Assembly: GCA_002732675.1 (NCBI GenBank) | Contig: NVRR01000184.1 | Span: 1-6,588 of the forward strand | Source of the DNA: Sneathiella sp. | GTDB lineage: Bacteria; Pseudomonadota; Alphaproteobacteria; Sneathiellales; Sneathiellaceae | Reading direction: 5' to 3' | Length of the DNA stretch: 6,588 nucleotides | Part shown: piece after piece, positions 6,161 through 6,588 of the stretch | How the letters are laid out: every line of letters begins with the position of its first letter | Position numbering within the stretch: position 1 is the first letter of the stretch | Notes under the pieces: generated by a model | Told to the model about the DNA's origin: nothing | Database searches by the model: none | Seen by the model: only the letters and a program-made list of their open reading frames with translations | Program-made: the position numbers and the translations under genes

Positions 6161-6588
6161 ATGACCGACACCATTATTTCTTCTGCCACCAAAGAAGTCG
6201 TTATCGGCTTTGACCGCCCTTTCGTCATCATTGGCGAACGGATAAACCCGACGGGGCGTAAACTCCTGGCTGCAGAAATGAAGGTAGGCGATTATAGTCG
6301 TGTTGCGGCCGATGCGTTGGCGCAAGTAGCCGCCGGAGCCCATATGCTTGACGTGAACGCTGGGATACCGCTCGCTGATGAGCCGCGTATTCTCGCTGAA
6401 ACCATCCAGCTGGTCCAGAGCCTGACCGATGTCCCGCTCTCTATTGACAGCTCCATCGTTGAGGCACTTGCCGCCGGGCTTGAAGTTTATCAGGGTAAAG
6501 CACTGGTGAATTCAGTTACGGGCGAAGAAGAGCGTCTGGAAGTGGTTTTGCCGCTGGTCAAGAAATACGGTGCGGCTGTTGTCGCCAT
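6161..6588 (+). CDS. Methyltetrahydrofolate:corrinoid methyltransferase (pterin-binding family), 3' truncated by window end
   Basis: The first 142 codons of a pterin-binding TIM-barrel methyltransferase are visible; the gene continues past the window. The family (AcsE/MtgA/MtvA-like, and the folate module of MetH) transfers methyl groups between THF and a corrinoid protein. Evidence is IGERINPTGRK at residues 24-34, the hallmark first strand; MLDVNAG at 62-68; SIDSS at 94-98, whose Asp96 aligns with the folate-binding Asp75 of the Moorella enzyme; and VNSVTGE at 116-122, whose Asn117 aligns with Moorella Asn96. The ATG at 6161 is fixed by an in-frame TGA immediately before it (6158-6160); AAGG at 6148-6151 is a modest ribosome binding site. 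The 92-base gap after the MetF-like gene shows no clear terminator. Dihydropteroate synthase is a weaker alternative, disfavoured by the ERIN start and the corrinoid context. Confidence 0.88.
   Translation, partial: MTDTIISSATKEVVIGFDRPFVIIGERINPTGRKLLAAEMKVGDYSRVAADALAQVAAGAHMLDVNAGIPLADEPRILAETIQLVQSLTDVPLSIDSSIVEALAAGLEVYQGKALVNSVTGEEERLEVVLPLVKKYGAAVVA

Overview
The window looks like part of a chromosome from an aerobic or facultative proteobacterium, most likely an alphaproteobacterium. The basis is moderately high GC, dense same-strand gene packing with short gaps and one ATGA overlap, and a gene set I associate with marine and soil Alphaproteobacteria. This placement is an inference; no rRNA or other phylogenetic marker is present.

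Layout, all on the + strand: (1) 1-265, a leader with a weak terminator-like element and a hairpin but no convincing gene; (2) 266-2704, a dimethylglycine/sarcosine dehydrogenase-type flavoprotein fused to a GcvT-like folate domain; (3) 2825-3514, a stand-alone B12-binding corrinoid protein of the MtbC/MttC/MtgC type; (4) 3540-4139, a DUF1638 protein; (5) 4149-4451, a small protein of the family labelled 'virulence factor' (PF13769), starting at TTG; (6) 4453-4980, a cysteine-rich MTHFR_C/MetV-like protein; (7) 4977-6068, a MetF-like methylenetetrahydrofolate reductase; (8) 6161-6588, the first 142 codons of a methyltetrahydrofolate:corrinoid methyltransferase that runs off the window. The genes from 2825 to 4980 are packed closely enough to be one operon, and the flanking genes probably belong to the same unit.

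Read together, the genes form a C1-handling module. A methyl group loaded on the corrinoid protein by a substrate-specific methyltransferase (not in this window) would be passed to tetrahydrofolate by the pterin-dependent methyltransferase. The MetF/MetV-like pair would then oxidise methyl-THF to 5,10-methylene-THF. The flavoprotein would remove further N-methyl groups oxidatively, also giving methylene-THF. This fits corrinoid-dependent demethylation of a quaternary or tertiary amine, such as glycine betaine to dimethylglycine to sarcosine, in an organism that is not an acetogen or methanogen. The opposite direction, feeding methyl groups to methionine synthesis, cannot be excluded from sequence. 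The least understood parts are the DUF1638 protein and the small 'virulence factor' protein, whose position argues for roles in corrinoid/folate methyl transfer rather than virulence.
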